Of a stretch of DNA of 64,000 nt, positions 9,118-17,997 are shown in pieces. Under the pieces are notes generated by a model, which was given only the letters and a program-made list of their open reading frames with translations, made no database searches and was not told where the DNA came from. The DNA is from Loktanella atrilutea (GTDB lineage: Bacteria; Pseudomonadota; Alphaproteobacteria; Rhodobacterales; Rhodobacteraceae), in contig NZ_FQUE01000005.1 of the NCBI RefSeq assembly GCF_900128995.1, positions 186,001-250,000 of the forward strand, read 5' to 3'. Position 1 is the stretch's first letter, and the number at the start of each line of letters is the position of its first letter. A program made the position numbers and the translations under genes.

Positions 9118-10653
9118 ATGAGACCGAGACATTCCTCTGCACGGAACCTTCGCAGGACAGCGGCGCGGCATCTTGGCAGATTCGCGCGGGCAGAGGATGG
9201 CAACCTGTTCATTCTGGCGGTGCCGCTGATCCTGATCATGGCGATTTGGGGCGGCATCAGCGTCGATCTGATGCGTTACGAGTCCCGGCGCGCGATGTTG
9301 CAGGGCGTCACGGACCGCTCTGTCCTGGCAGCCGCGAACCTGAACCAGAGCCAGGATCCGAAGGCTGTCGTCCGCGATTACTTCACCAAGGCCGGGATGG
9401 CCGACCAGCTGGTTGGCGATGCGATCGTGACGCAGGGCTACAAGCGGCGCGAGGTCTCCGTGAAGGGAGACTTCAAGATGGACACCTTCTTCATGCGCTA
9501 TCTGGGAGAGGAGTTCGAGACGCTGGATGCGCCGGCGACCTCCACCGCCGTGCAGGGCGTGGGCGCGGTCGAGGTGTCACTCGTCCTCGACGTGTCGGGG
9601 TCAATGGATTTCAATATCAATAACACCTACACGAAGCGGATCGAGAAACTCCGCTCCGCTGCGTCGGGGTTTGTGACGAAGCTACTGCTACCCGAATACA
9701 AGGACCGCATCTCGATTTCGTTGATCCCCTATTCGGAACAGGTCAATATCGGGCCCGAGATATTCAACCTATTGAAGATCAATCCAGGCACGAAGCACAA
9801 CTTCTCGCACTGCATCGAACTGCCGGCATCGGCGTTCACCAAAACGACCTTCGACGATTCACTTTATTACGAACAGACCCAAAACATCCAAACGAACGCA
9901 TATGGCTTTGGGAGGTACACATCCACCCGGGACAAGAATAATCCGAACCTCGATCAGCCGGTCTGCCCGCGCTTCGATTATGAGCGCGTTATCCCGATCA
10001 GCCAGAACGCGACGCAGCTAACGACTGCCATCAGCAAGCTGCAACCTCGCGCTGGCACCTCGATTTTCCTCGGACTGAAATGGGCCACAACCTTACTGGA
10101 TCCATCGTTTCAGTCAGTTATCAAACGGCTGCCGGCAAGCACGATTGACACGCCTTTTGACGAGCGGCCGGAACCCTACGATCCGGACAAAAGCAAGGGT
10201 CAGACAATCCGATCTTTAAAATACATCGTGCTCATGACGGATGGCTTTAATCAAAATTCATATCGACTTTATAACGAGCATTACGATGACCCCAGCGAGC
10301 GCTTGTACTGGGCTTATCATAACGTCCCGTGGGTGACGAATAGTGAAGGGAACGCCACCGGACCGCGCGCCCCGCAATCGCGATTCTATAATGATAAAAA
10401 CTATTTCTACACGGGCACCCAAGGCGCCGGCTACATGGATAGCATGTGTGATGCGGCCAAGAACAAGGGCATCATCATCTACACGATTTCAATGTCAGGT
10501 GACGACAACGATCAAGACGATATCGACGGTCGCGCTGCCATGGAAAAATGCGCAACCAGCAAGAACCACTTCTTCAAGACGTCCGGGCAGGAACTGAACG
10601 AGATCTTCGACCGGATCGCCAAGCAGATCACCGATTTGAGGCTGACCCAATGA
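9118..10653 (+). CDS. TadG-like pilus-associated protein with von Willebrand A domain
   Basis: About 511 residues from the ATG at 9118, which has GGAAAG at a good distance; ATGs at 9103 or 9031 in the same frame are alternatives. The N-terminus carries the Tad pattern: basic segment, EDGNLFILAVPLILIMAIWGGISVDL (membrane anchor), then ESRRAMLQGVTDRSVLAAA. A VWA domain follows, with the metal-site motif DVSGSMDFN near residue 150 and a second LMTDGFNQN. The product probably sits in the inner membrane facing the periplasm and helps Flp/Tad pilus assembly or adhesion. The middle (about 9850-10450) is more AT-rich than its surroundings. It is the first gene of a three-gene operon. Confidence 0.85.
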   Translation: MRPRHSSARNLRRTAARHLGRFARAEDGNLFILAVPLILIMAIWGGISVDLMRYESRRAMLQGVTDRSVLAAANLNQSQDPKAVVRDYFTKAGMADQLVGDAIVTQGYKRREVSVKGDFKMDTFFMRYLGEEFETLDAPATSTAVQGVGAVEVSLVLDVSGSMDFNINNTYTKRIEKLRSAASGFVTKLLLPEYKDRISISLIPYSEQVNIGPEIFNLLKINPGTKHNFSHCIELPASAFTKTTFDDSLYYEQTQNIQTNAYGFGRYTSTRDKNNPNLDQPVCPRFDYERVIPISQNATQLTTAISKLQPRAGTSIFLGLKWATTLLDPSFQSVIKRLPASTIDTPFDERPEPYDPDKSKGQTIRSLKYIVLMTDGFNQNSYRLYNEHYDDPSERLYWAYHNVPWVTNSEGNATGPRAPQSRFYNDKNYFYTGTQGAGYMDSMCDAAKNKGIIIYTISMSGDDNDQDDIDGRAAMEKCATSKNHFFKTSGQELNEIFDRIAKQITDLRLTQ

Positions 10654-11261
10654 TGCGGCACCTCCTTGGCAGACGCGCGACGGCGCCCGTCCGCCGGCCC
10701 GGTCGTCTGACACAGGCTCTGCGGCATTTCCGGCGGTCCGAGGCTGGCACGGCGTCGATCGAGTTCGTGCTACTGTTTCCCGTCGTCTGGATGCTTTTCG
10801 GCCTGACAATGGAATCGGGCATGTACGGGATGCAGCAGGTGATGCTTGAACGCGGCCTGGACCTGACCGTGCGTGAGGTGCGCCTTGGCTTGATGGAGGA
10901 ACCGACACGCGAAAAGCTGATCGCCCAGACCTGCAAATATGCGCTGATCTTGAACAACTGCGAAAACAGCCTGCGGATGGAGATGATCCCTGCCGACGTC
11001 CGCAACTGGAAGGCCATCTCGCGAGAGGTACCCTGCATCGACCGCAGCGAAAAGGGCGTTCCCGTCATGAACATCACGAACGGCGGCAATAACCAATTGA
11101 TGGTCCTGCGAGCCTGCGTGCTGATCAAGCCGCTGCTGCCGCTGGCAGAACTTGGCCGCACGCTGGTCGCCAACAACGCCAACAGCGACGATGAATACGC
11201 GCTGTCCGTCACGTCGTCCTACGTCATGGAACCGTTCCAGATTCAGGGGGGATCGCTCTGA
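10650..11261 (+). CDS. TadE-like pseudopilin
   Basis: 203 residues from the ATG at 10650, which overlaps the upstream stop as ATGA and implies translational coupling. The N-terminal basic region leads into SEAGTASIEFVLLFPVVWMLFGL, the TadE pseudopilin segment with the conserved Glu about five residues after the Gly, then MESGMYGMQQVMLERGLDLTVREVR. Several cysteines follow. It is likely an inner-membrane minor pilin of a Flp/Tad system. No Tad ATPase, secretin or prepilin peptidase gene is in this window. Confidence 0.83.
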   Translation: MMRHLLGRRATAPVRRPGRLTQALRHFRRSEAGTASIEFVLLFPVVWMLFGLTMESGMYGMQQVMLERGLDLTVREVRLGLMEEPTREKLIAQTCKYALILNNCENSLRMEMIPADVRNWKAISREVPCIDRSEKGVPVMNITNGGNNQLMVLRACVLIKPLLPLAELGRTLVANNANSDDEYALSVTSSYVMEPFQIQGGSL

Positions 11262-11923
11262 TGATCGCGCAGCACCGGTCGTTGACCCTGTCGATCCGTC
11301 GGTGGTGGCGGCGCGAGGACGGGTCGATGACGCTCGAATTCCTGATCTTCGCCCCGCTGATGTTCTTCACATTCGTGGGCACGCTGGCGTTCTTCGATGC
11401 CTTCCGGGCAGAGTCGATCAACGAGAAGGCGGCGATGACCATCGCCGATCTGATAAGCCGGGAAACCGGTTACATCAACGATGCCTATATCGACGGCACC
11501 TACGGCCTGCTGAAATTCCTGATCCGTGGCGACGCAAAGCCGGACATGCGCGTCAGCGTCCTGCGGTTCGAGGAAAAGAGGAAGGGCGCGAACACGACGG
11601 ATCAGGACCGCTACCGGCTGGTCTGGTCAAAAGCGCGCGGCACCGGCGCCCACGTGGCCATCACCGACAACGAGGCCAAGACGATGTTGCCGAAACTGCC
11701 GACCATGGTGCACGACGAACGTCTTATCGTGGTCGAGACGTGGTCCAACTACAAGACATTCTTCAATTTCGGCTTCAACATCGCCTGGACGTCCGCGGAT
11801 GGCACCGCGGCTCCGCCGCCGGACAACATCCTCTTGACCTCGCTGATCTTCACCGCGCCGCGGGTCGGGCTGGCGCAGACCTGCTTCAACAATACCACGA
11901 ACGTGGCGAACCGGATCTGCTGA
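11261..11923 (+). CDS. TadE/TadF-like pseudopilin
   Basis: 220 residues. It starts at the ATG whose A is the last base of the previous stop (1-bp overlap). The N-terminus RREDGSMTLEFLIFAPLMFFTFVGTLAFFDAF is a TadE-type pilin-like membrane segment. The rest is a periplasmic domain of about 180 residues with a C-terminal cysteine pair (QTCFNNTTNVANRIC). Third gene of the Tad-like operon and presumably a partner of the two proteins before it. Confidence 0.82.
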   Translation: MIAQHRSLTLSIRRWWRREDGSMTLEFLIFAPLMFFTFVGTLAFFDAFRAESINEKAAMTIADLISRETGYINDAYIDGTYGLLKFLIRGDAKPDMRVSVLRFEEKRKGANTTDQDRYRLVWSKARGTGAHVAITDNEAKTMLPKLPTMVHDERLIVVETWSNYKTFFNFGFNIAWTSADGTAAPPPDNILLTSLIFTAPRVGLAQTCFNNTTNVANRIC

Positions 11924-11927
11924 GCGC

Positions 11928-12413
11928 TCACTCCGGCGGCGGGGCCGTGTCGAGTGCGATGCGGTCGGCCATCGCCTTGGACTCGCTCGGCGGGGCAAGG
12001 CCGCCGATGCCCACGCGGCGCCCCAGACACCAGTAGAGCCCCGGCTGCCATGCCCGCGGCTGCGCGCGGCGCAGGGCAAGGTTGAAGCCGTTCGACGGCC
12101 GCAGCGACAGCGGGCTGCGATCGACGCCCTGAATGGCGTCGCGGGGGGCGATGACCCGGCCCTGCCCGTCGATTAGGCCCTGCGCCGTCCAGCGCAGGCA
12201 GTCGTGCCGGCCGCGCCACAGGGCGAACGCGACCCAGAGCGTTGCAACGGCCACGGCGATCATCACCGCCTGCGGCAGCGGTTCTTGTCCCGGCGCCGTG
12301 CGCAGCAGCAGGGCCGCCAGCCCCAGCATGACCGCGATCCCGCCGCCGGTTCGCGCCGGCGTCGGCGAAAGCGACAGGGCCTGCCGGTGGTCCGGTGGCG
12401 ACGATGGCGTCAT
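11928..12413 (-). CDS. Hypothetical membrane protein with two predicted membrane segments
   Basis: 161 residues; no family recognised. Two hydrophobic segments follow each other closely: TGGGIAVMLGLAALLLRTA and AVMIAVAVATLWVAFALW. A soluble C-terminal half has WTAQGLIDGQGRVIAPRDAIQGVDR and RAWQPGLYWCLGRRVGIGGL, resembling bacterial PH-like membrane proteins in outline only. It is convergent with the pseudopilin gene, leaving 4 bp between the two stops. Confidence 0.6.
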   Translation of the reverse strand: MTPSSPPDHRQALSLSPTPARTGGGIAVMLGLAALLLRTAPGQEPLPQAVMIAVAVATLWVAFALWRGRHDCLRWTAQGLIDGQGRVIAPRDAIQGVDRSPLSLRPSNGFNLALRRAQPRAWQPGLYWCLGRRVGIGGLAPPSESKAMADRIALDTAPPPE

Positions 12414-12467
12414 GATGCAATCTCCTGCGATGCGGTCCGGCGGGAACGGGGCCCTGCCGCCGCCTTC

Positions 12468-13118
12468 CTACGCCTTTCCGGCATGCGCGTCGCGGGCGAA
12501 TGTCTCCGCCGGTCGCTCCGGCAGGTCCGGCCCGGCGGTGACCGCACGGCGCACAAGGTCGCAATAGACCTCTGCCACCTCTGCCGCGGTCAGCCGGCCG
12601 CCGGGGTCATACCAGTTCGTGATGCCCGTCAGCAGCGCGATCAGGCCCAGCGTCGTGACCCGCGGATCGCGCAACGCGAAATCCCCGGTCTGCAGACCCG
12701 CGCGCAGTATCGCCTCCAGCCGGTCCTCGTAGCCGCGACGCAGGGCCGCGATGCGGACGTAGTTCTCTGGCGAGAGGTTGCGCAGTTCCATGTAGCTGAG
12801 GAAGACCACGTCGCGCCGCGGCAGGTGAAAGGCGATATGGAAGCGCGTGAAGGCCTCCAGCTGGGCGGGGGGCGTGCCGCGCAGGTCCGCGGCGTCGAGG
12901 GCGCGGCCCAGTTCCATCATGTGGTCACGCAGCAGATCGAACAGCAACGCCTGCTTGTCGGCGGTGTAATTGTAGAGCGCCCCCGCCTGCACACCCACTT
13001 CTGCCGCGATCTGGCGCATCGACACGGCGGCGAAGCCTGCCTGCGCGAAGAGACGCAGGGCGACCTCCTGCACCTTCGGTCCGGTGATCCCGGCATGAGA
13101 GCCCTGCTTGCGTGCCAT
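12468..13118 (-). CDS. TetR-family transcriptional regulator
   Basis: 216 residues. The N-terminal helix-turn-helix is typical: VQEVALRLFAQAGFAAVSMRQIAAEVGVQAGALYNYTADKQAL (about residues 15-57). The C-terminal ligand domain contains LHRMKV-free helices such as FHIAFHLPRRDVVFLSYMELRNLSPENY, resembling regulators of acyl-CoA or fatty-acid genes; the ligand is unknown. A perfect palindrome 11 bp upstream of the start codon suggests autoregulation. The neighbouring lipoprotein gene on the opposite strand might share the control region. Confidence 0.9.
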   Translation of the reverse strand: MARKQGSHAGITGPKVQEVALRLFAQAGFAAVSMRQIAAEVGVQAGALYNYTADKQALLFDLLRDHMMELGRALDAADLRGTPPAQLEAFTRFHIAFHLPRRDVVFLSYMELRNLSPENYVRIAALRRGYEDRLEAILRAGLQTGDFALRDPRVTTLGLIALLTGITNWYDPGGRLTAAEVAEVYCDLVRRAVTAGPDLPERPAETFARDAHAGKA

Positions 13119-13128
13119 GGGCCCAGAT

Positions 13129-13148
13129 AAATGAACGCCCGTTCATTT
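13129..13148. promoter_or_regulatory. Putative TetR operator
   Basis: A perfect inverted repeat AAATGAACG-N2-CGTTCATTT just upstream of the TetR start codon. The GAACG-N2-CGTTC core matches the style of operators of TetR regulators of acyl-CoA metabolism. It probably overlaps the regulator's own promoter and lies 64 bp before the divergent lipoprotein gene. Confidence 0.7.
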
Positions 13149-13211
13149 GAAAAGCGGTTTCGCCGGCGGGGCCCAGCACCTATGCTGCGGGCGTGTCCCA
13201 AAGGTAGCACC

Positions 13212-13517
13212 ATGACCCCTGCCCGCCTGCCCCTTTTCCCCCTGCTGATCGCACTGGTCGGCTGCGCCACGCCGCCGGCGCTGGACGGGCGCATCTCGGC
13301 CGCGGCGGCGGCGGCCCCCTACCCGACGTTGCAACCCTTGGCCCCGCTGCTGGCGCGCGCATCCGCGCCGCCACGGATCACGCCGCAGACAACGGGCAGC
13401 ACGCAGGGCGCGGCCGCCGGGCTGCGCGCCCGTGCTGCGGCCCTCCGCGGCCCGGTGGTCGACGGGGCGACACGGACCCGGATGAACCAGGGCGTCGCAC
13501 GGGCCGCGTTGCGGTAG
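13212..13517 (+). CDS. Small predicted lipoprotein
   Basis: 101 residues. I chose the ATG at 13212 because it begins a lipoprotein signal, MTPARLPLFPLLIALVGCAT, with lipobox LVGC and the modified Cys at about residue 18. The mature protein is Ala/Pro-rich, with a YPTLQPLAPLLARA segment and a C-terminal helix (AAGLRARAAALRGPVVDGATRTRM). I recall similar short lipoproteins upstream of hom in relatives, but function is unknown. Confidence 0.72.
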   Translation: MTPARLPLFPLLIALVGCATPPALDGRISAAAAAAPYPTLQPLAPLLARASAPPRITPQTTGSTQGAAAGLRARAAALRGPVVDGATRTRMNQGVARAALR

Positions 13518-13569
13518 TCCCGGCTTTTCGCTAACACCCCCGCAACGCAGCCTGTCCGGAGACCCGCCC

Positions 13570-14853
13570 ATGTCAGATCCCCTTCGCCTCGGTATCGCGG
13601 GATTGGGCACCGTTGGCGTGGGTATCGTGCGGATCGTGCAGGCCCACGCGGACCTGCTGGCCGCGCGCGCCGGGCGGCCCATCGCGATCAGCGCCGTGTC
13701 GGCCCGGTCGCAAAAGGACCGCGGGGTCGATCTGTCGGGCTACGCGTGGGAGGACGATCCAGTCGCCCTTGCCGCCCGCGATGACGTCGACGTGGTGATC
13801 GAGGTGATGGGCGGACACGACGGCCCCGCCAAGGCCACGACCGAGGCCGCCATTGCCCATGGCAAGGACGTGGTCAGCGCCAACAAGGCGCTGCTGGCGA
13901 TCCACGGTCAGGCCCTGGCCGAAGCGGCCGAGGCCGCGGGCCGCGTGATCCGGTTCGAGGCCGCCGTCGCCGGCGGCATCCCTGTCGTCAAGACGCTGAC
14001 CGAGGGGTTGGCCGGCAATGCCATCGCCCGCGTGCTGGGCGTGATGAACGGCAGCTGCAACTACATCCTGACCCGGATGGAGGATGCGGGCCTGACCTAC
14101 GCAGAAGTCTTCGAGGAGGCGAACCAACTGGGCTATCTGGAGGCCGACCCGGAGCTTGACGTAGGCGGCATCGACGCGGGGCACAAGCTGGCCCTGCTGG
14201 CCGCCATCGCCTTCGGCACACAGGTCGATTTCGACGGCGTGGCGCTGGAAGGCATCGGGTCCGTCACGATCGAGGATATCCGTCAGGCCGCCGACATGGG
14301 CTACAGGATCAAGCTGCTGGGCGTGGCGCAGATGACCGGCCGCGGGCTGGAACAGCGCATGTCACCCTGCCTTGTCCCCGCGGGATCGCCGCTGGCGCAG
14401 TTGCAGGGCGGCACCAACATGGTCGTGCTTGAAGGCGACGCCGTGGGCCAGATCGTCTTGCGCGGCGCCGGTGCGGGGATGGGTCCGACGGCAAGTGCCG
14501 TGATGGCCGATGTCGTCGATCTGGCGCGCGGGACGCGCTATCCGACCTTCGGCCAGCCCGCCAAGGGTCTGCGTCGCGCCCGGGCGGCCACCGCCGCGAT
14601 CCCGGCGCCCTATTACCTGCGCCTGCAGCTTCTAGACAAGCCCGGCGCCCTTGCCAAGGTCGCGACGGTGCTGGGCGATGCCGGCGTCAGCATCGACCGG
14701 ATGCGCCAGTACGACCACGCGGACACGGCGGCCCCGGTGCTGATCGTGACCCACAAGACGACCCGCGCGGCCCTGGACGAGGCGCTGGCCCGCTTTGCGG
14801 ATACCGGCGTCGTCACCGCGACGCCCGTCGCCATCCGGATCGAGGCGGTCTGA
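13570..14853 (+). CDS. hom: Homoserine dehydrogenase
   Basis: 427 residues. It reduces aspartate semialdehyde to homoserine, the branch point to threonine and methionine. The NAD(P) site is GIAGLGTVGVGIV at the N-terminus. The catalytic region has AAVAGGIPVVKTLTEGL, MNGSCNYILTRMED and PELDVGGIDAGHKLALLAAIAFG with the conserved Asp and Lys. A C-terminal ACT domain (LRLQLLDKPGALAKVATVL, from about residue 350) indicates feedback control, usually by threonine. It is followed by glpX and recJ, an order common in Rhodobacteraceae. Confidence 0.96.
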   Translation: MSDPLRLGIAGLGTVGVGIVRIVQAHADLLAARAGRPIAISAVSARSQKDRGVDLSGYAWEDDPVALAARDDVDVVIEVMGGHDGPAKATTEAAIAHGKDVVSANKALLAIHGQALAEAAEAAGRVIRFEAAVAGGIPVVKTLTEGLAGNAIARVLGVMNGSCNYILTRMEDAGLTYAEVFEEANQLGYLEADPELDVGGIDAGHKLALLAAIAFGTQVDFDGVALEGIGSVTIEDIRQAADMGYRIKLLGVAQMTGRGLEQRMSPCLVPAGSPLAQLQGGTNMVVLEGDAVGQIVLRGAGAGMGPTASAVMADVVDLARGTRYPTFGQPAKGLRRARAATAAIPAPYYLRLQLLDKPGALAKVATVLGDAGVSIDRMRQYDHADTAAPVLIVTHKTTRAALDEALARFADTGVVTATPVAIRIEAV

Positions 14854-14978
14854 CCTTCCTGCGGGCCTGACGTGTCGCAGGAGGCGGCATGAAAAGCCCT
14901 GACCGTTAGCGATCACATGGTTGTCATGCCACGGGTTTAGACGCTAGGTCCGCGAGAGGATCACGAAGGAACCCCCAG

Positions 14979-15944
14979 ATGCCCCCCGTCACCGATTTCA
15001 ACGACCGCACCCTGTCCCTCGGCCTTGCCCGTGTGTCGGAGGCGGCGGCCATCGCCTGCGCCTCGCTGATCGGTCGCGGGGACGAGAAGGCCGCCGACCA
15101 GGCCGCCGTCGACGCGATGCGCACCCAGCTCAACAAGCTCGACATCGCCGGCGTCGTCGTCATCGGCGAGGGTGAGCGCGACGAGGCCCCGATGCTCTAC
15201 ATCGGCGAGGAGGTCGGCACGGGCAAGGGGCCCGGCGTGGACATCGCGCTCGACCCGCTGGAAGGCACGACGCTGACCGCCAAGGACATGCCGAACGCGC
15301 TGGCCGTGATTGCGATGGGCCCGCGCGGCAGCATGCTGCACGCGCCGGACGTCTACATGGACAAGCTGGCCATCGGGCCGGGGTTCAAGGCCGGCGTGGT
15401 GACACTCGACATGACCCCCTCGGAAAGGGTCTCGGCGCTGGCGGCGGCCAAGGGCTGCTCGATCAACGACATCACCGTCTGCGTGCTGGAACGCCCGCGG
15501 CACGAGGAGATGATCGCCGAAATCCGCTCGACCGGGGCCGCGATCCGGCTGATCACCGACGGCGACGTGGCGGGTGTCATGCACTGCGCAGAGGCGGCGC
15601 GCACCGGCATCGACATGTACATGGGGTCTGGCGGCGCGCCGGAGGGCGTGCTGGCGGCGGCGGCCCTGAAATGCATGGGCGGCCAGATCTTCGGCCGTCT
15701 GATGTTTCGCAACGACGACGAGCGCGGCCGCGCGACCAAGGCCGGGATCACGAACTTCGACCGGGTCTATACCCGCGACGACATGGTGACCGGCGACGTG
15801 ATCTTTGCCGCAACCGGCGTGACGGATGGCTCGCTGCTGCCGGGGATCAAGCGTGAACTGGGTTTCGTGACGGCAGAGACCGTGCTGATGCGGTCCAAGA
15901 CCGGGTCCGTGCGTCACATGCGGTATCGCAATCCGGTGGCGTAA
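14979..15944 (+). CDS. glpX: Class II fructose-1,6-bisphosphatase
   Basis: 321 residues. It hydrolyses fructose 1,6-bisphosphate in gluconeogenesis. Metal and substrate motifs are clear: VVIGEGERDEAPMLYIGEEVG, IALDPLEGTTLTAKDMPNAL, LITDGDVAGVM and MGSGGAPEGVLAAAALKCMGG. A good ribosome site (AAGGAACCCCC) precedes the ATG. It lies between hom and recJ, separated by 125 bp from hom. Confidence 0.96.
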   Translation: MPPVTDFNDRTLSLGLARVSEAAAIACASLIGRGDEKAADQAAVDAMRTQLNKLDIAGVVVIGEGERDEAPMLYIGEEVGTGKGPGVDIALDPLEGTTLTAKDMPNALAVIAMGPRGSMLHAPDVYMDKLAIGPGFKAGVVTLDMTPSERVSALAAAKGCSINDITVCVLERPRHEEMIAEIRSTGAAIRLITDGDVAGVMHCAEAARTGIDMYMGSGGAPEGVLAAAALKCMGGQIFGRLMFRNDDERGRATKAGITNFDRVYTRDDMVTGDVIFAATGVTDGSLLPGIKRELGFVTAETVLMRSKTGSVRHMRYRNPVA

Positions 15945-15948
15945 ATGG

Positions 15949-15965
15949 TCGGGCCTGTGGCCCGA
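15949..15965 (+). terminator. Hairpin after glpX, possible weak terminator
   Basis: A 7-bp GC-rich stem (TCGGGCC with GGCCCGA) and a 3-nt loop, 4 bp after the glpX stop. No T tract follows, so it may instead stabilise the mRNA end or only partly reduce read-through into recJ. Confidence 0.35.
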
Positions 15966-16066
15966 GCCTTTGGCGGGCGTTAATCAGGCCAAGTGAAGGT
16001 GGGGGGCCTGTCCCTGATCCCGTGCCTGTGGCACAAGGCGGCCGGATACCGACCGCGGGGAACAGT

Positions 16067-17824
16067 GTGACCGAAAAGGCAGCCTTTCTGAACGTGGCGG
16101 CGTCGCTGACCGGGCGGCGCTGGCTTGGCCCGGGTCTGGTCGAGGACCGCGCCTGCGATGCGATGGAACAGGCCACCGGACTGCCCGCCGCCCTGTGCCG
16201 CACGCTGGTGCGACGGGGGGTGGCCGCCGACCGTGGGGCCGCCGACGCGTTTCTGGCCCCGACCCTGCGCGACCTGCTGCCCGACCCGCGCTCTCTGCGC
16301 GACATGGAAACGGCGGCCGCACGATTCCTTGCGGCGGTGAAGGCCCGCCAGCGGATCGCGGTCTTTGCGGATTACGACGTGGACGGCGGCGCCTCTGCCG
16401 CGCTGCTGATCGTCTGGCTGCGCGACATGGGGTTGCACGCGACGCTCTATATTCCGGATCGCATCGACGAAGGCTATGGCCCGAACGATGCCGCCATGGC
16501 CGCCCTCGCCCGCGATCACGACCTGATCGTCTGCGTCGACTGCGGCACCCTGTCCCACGGCCCCATCGCCGCCGCCCGCGGCACGGACGTCATCGTGCTC
16601 GATCACCATCTGGGGGCCGAGACGCTGCCGCCGGCGCTGGCGGTGGTCAATCCCAACCGGCAGGACGAGGACGGCACGCTGGGGCACCTCTGTGCCGCGG
16701 GCGTCGTGTTTCTGCTGCTGGTCGAGGCGAATCGCCGCCTGAAGGCGGAGGGCGTGGCGGGGCCGGACCTGATCGGGATGCTCGATCTCGTGGCGCTTGC
16801 AACCGTGGCCGACGTGGCCCCGCTGATCGGCGTCAACCGGGCCTTCGTGCGGCAGGGACTGACCGTGATGGCCCGGCGCGACCGGCCCGGCCTGCGGGCG
16901 CTGGCGGATGTGGCGGGCATGGATCAGGCGCCGACGGCCTATCACCTCGGCTTTCTGCTGGGTCCGCGCGTCAACGCAGGCGGCCGCATCGGGGCCGCCG
17001 ACCTTGGCGCGCGGCTGCTGTCGACCGCCGATCCGCATGAGGCAACGGCCCTGGCCGACCGGCTGGACCTGCTCAATACCGAACGGCGCGAGGTCGAGGC
17101 CCGGGTGCGCGATGCGGCGCTGGCGCAGGCCGAGAGCCGTGGCCTTGACGGCCCGCTGGTCTGGGCGGCCGGCGCAGGCTGGCACCCCGGCGTGGTCGGC
17201 ATCGTTGCCGCCCGCCTGAAGGAGGCGACGAACCGCCCTGCCATCGTGATCGGCCTCGACGGCGGCATCGGCAAGGGATCGGGCCGGTCGGTCAGCGGCA
17301 TCGACCTCGGCGCGGTGATCCAGCGCGTCGCGGCCGAGGGTCTGCTGCTGAAGGGCGGCGGTCACCGGATGGCCGCCGGCCTGACCGTGGCCGAGGACGC
17401 GCTGCCGGCCGCGATGGACCGGATCGGCGCTTTGCTCGACCGGCAGGGCGCCGGGGCGCTCGGGCCTTCCGACCTGACGATCGATGCGCTGCTGATGCCC
17501 GGCGCGGCGACGGTCGAGCTGATCGACCGGATCGCCGCCGCCGGTCCCTTCGGCGCCGGCGCACCCGCACCGCGATTCGCGTTTCCCGACTGCCAGATCC
17601 TTTTCGCCAAGGCGGTCGGCACCGGCCACCTCAAGGTCACGTTCGGCGACGGTCTGGGCGCGCGGATCGATGCGATCGCCTTCGGTGCGATGGATGGCCC
17701 GCTGGGGGCGGCCCTCACGGGGCACGGCGGGGCGCGATTCCATCTTGCCGGGCGTCTGGAGGTCAACACATGGCAGGGCCGGCAGAGCCCCCAGCTGCGT
17801 CTGGAGGACGCGGCGCCTGCCTGA
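16067..17824 (+). CDS. recJ: Single-stranded-DNA-specific 5'-3' exonuclease RecJ
   Basis: 585 residues from the GTG at 16067, preceded by GGGGAA; a GTG at 16022 in the same frame would add 15 residues without family character. DHH phosphoesterase motifs are present: VFADYDVDGGASAALL (motif I), DLIVCVDCGT (motif II) and IVLDHHLGAETLPP (motif III, DHH). The DHHA1-type region has WHPGVVGIVAARLKEATNRPAIVI and LKGGGHRMAAGLTV. It degrades single-stranded DNA in recombination and mismatch repair. The length is at the compact end for RecJ. Confidence 0.94.
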   Translation: MTEKAAFLNVAASLTGRRWLGPGLVEDRACDAMEQATGLPAALCRTLVRRGVAADRGAADAFLAPTLRDLLPDPRSLRDMETAAARFLAAVKARQRIAVFADYDVDGGASAALLIVWLRDMGLHATLYIPDRIDEGYGPNDAAMAALARDHDLIVCVDCGTLSHGPIAAARGTDVIVLDHHLGAETLPPALAVVNPNRQDEDGTLGHLCAAGVVFLLLVEANRRLKAEGVAGPDLIGMLDLVALATVADVAPLIGVNRAFVRQGLTVMARRDRPGLRALADVAGMDQAPTAYHLGFLLGPRVNAGGRIGAADLGARLLSTADPHEATALADRLDLLNTERREVEARVRDAALAQAESRGLDGPLVWAAGAGWHPGVVGIVAARLKEATNRPAIVIGLDGGIGKGSGRSVSGIDLGAVIQRVAAEGLLLKGGGHRMAAGLTVAEDALPAAMDRIGALLDRQGAGALGPSDLTIDALLMPGAATVELIDRIAAAGPFGAGAPAPRFAFPDCQILFAKAVGTGHLKVTFGDGLGARIDAIAFGAMDGPLGAALTGHGGARFHLAGRLEVNTWQGRQSPQLRLEDAAPA

Positions 17825-17877
17825 ACCCCTCTCGCTCGTCCGCCGCAATCTTTTTGCAGCGCAGCGCCGAAAATGCA

Positions 17878-17906
17878 CTTGCACCCCCCCGACGCCTTGC
17901 CTAAAA
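17878..17906 (+). promoter_or_regulatory. Putative tRNA-Glu promoter
   Basis: CTTGCA (17878-17883), a 17-bp spacer and CTAAAA (17901-17906), followed 16 bp later by the tRNA. The same CTTGCA-N17-CTAAA pattern precedes tRNA-Thr, which supports the reading. Confidence 0.55.
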
Positions 17907-17922
17907 GCGCCCTACCAAATGT

Positions 17923-17997
17923 GGCCCGTTCGTCTATCGGTTAGGACGTCAGGTTTTCAACCTGAAAAGAGGGGTTCGACTCCCCTACGGGCTGCCA
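17923..17997 (+). tRNA. tRNA-Glu (anticodon TTC)
   Basis: A 75-nt cloverleaf. The acceptor arms GGCCCGT and ACGGGCT pair (allowing G-T), the anticodon stem TCAGG/CCTGA encloses TTTTCAA with anticodon TTC, the T-arm has GGTTCGACTCC, and the encoded end is GCCA. Confidence 0.97.

Noticed and set aside
13131-13211. An upstream extension of the lipoprotein frame starting inside the TetR operator
   Set aside because: The extension would place the lipoprotein signal internally; the ATG at 13212 gives a proper signal peptide.
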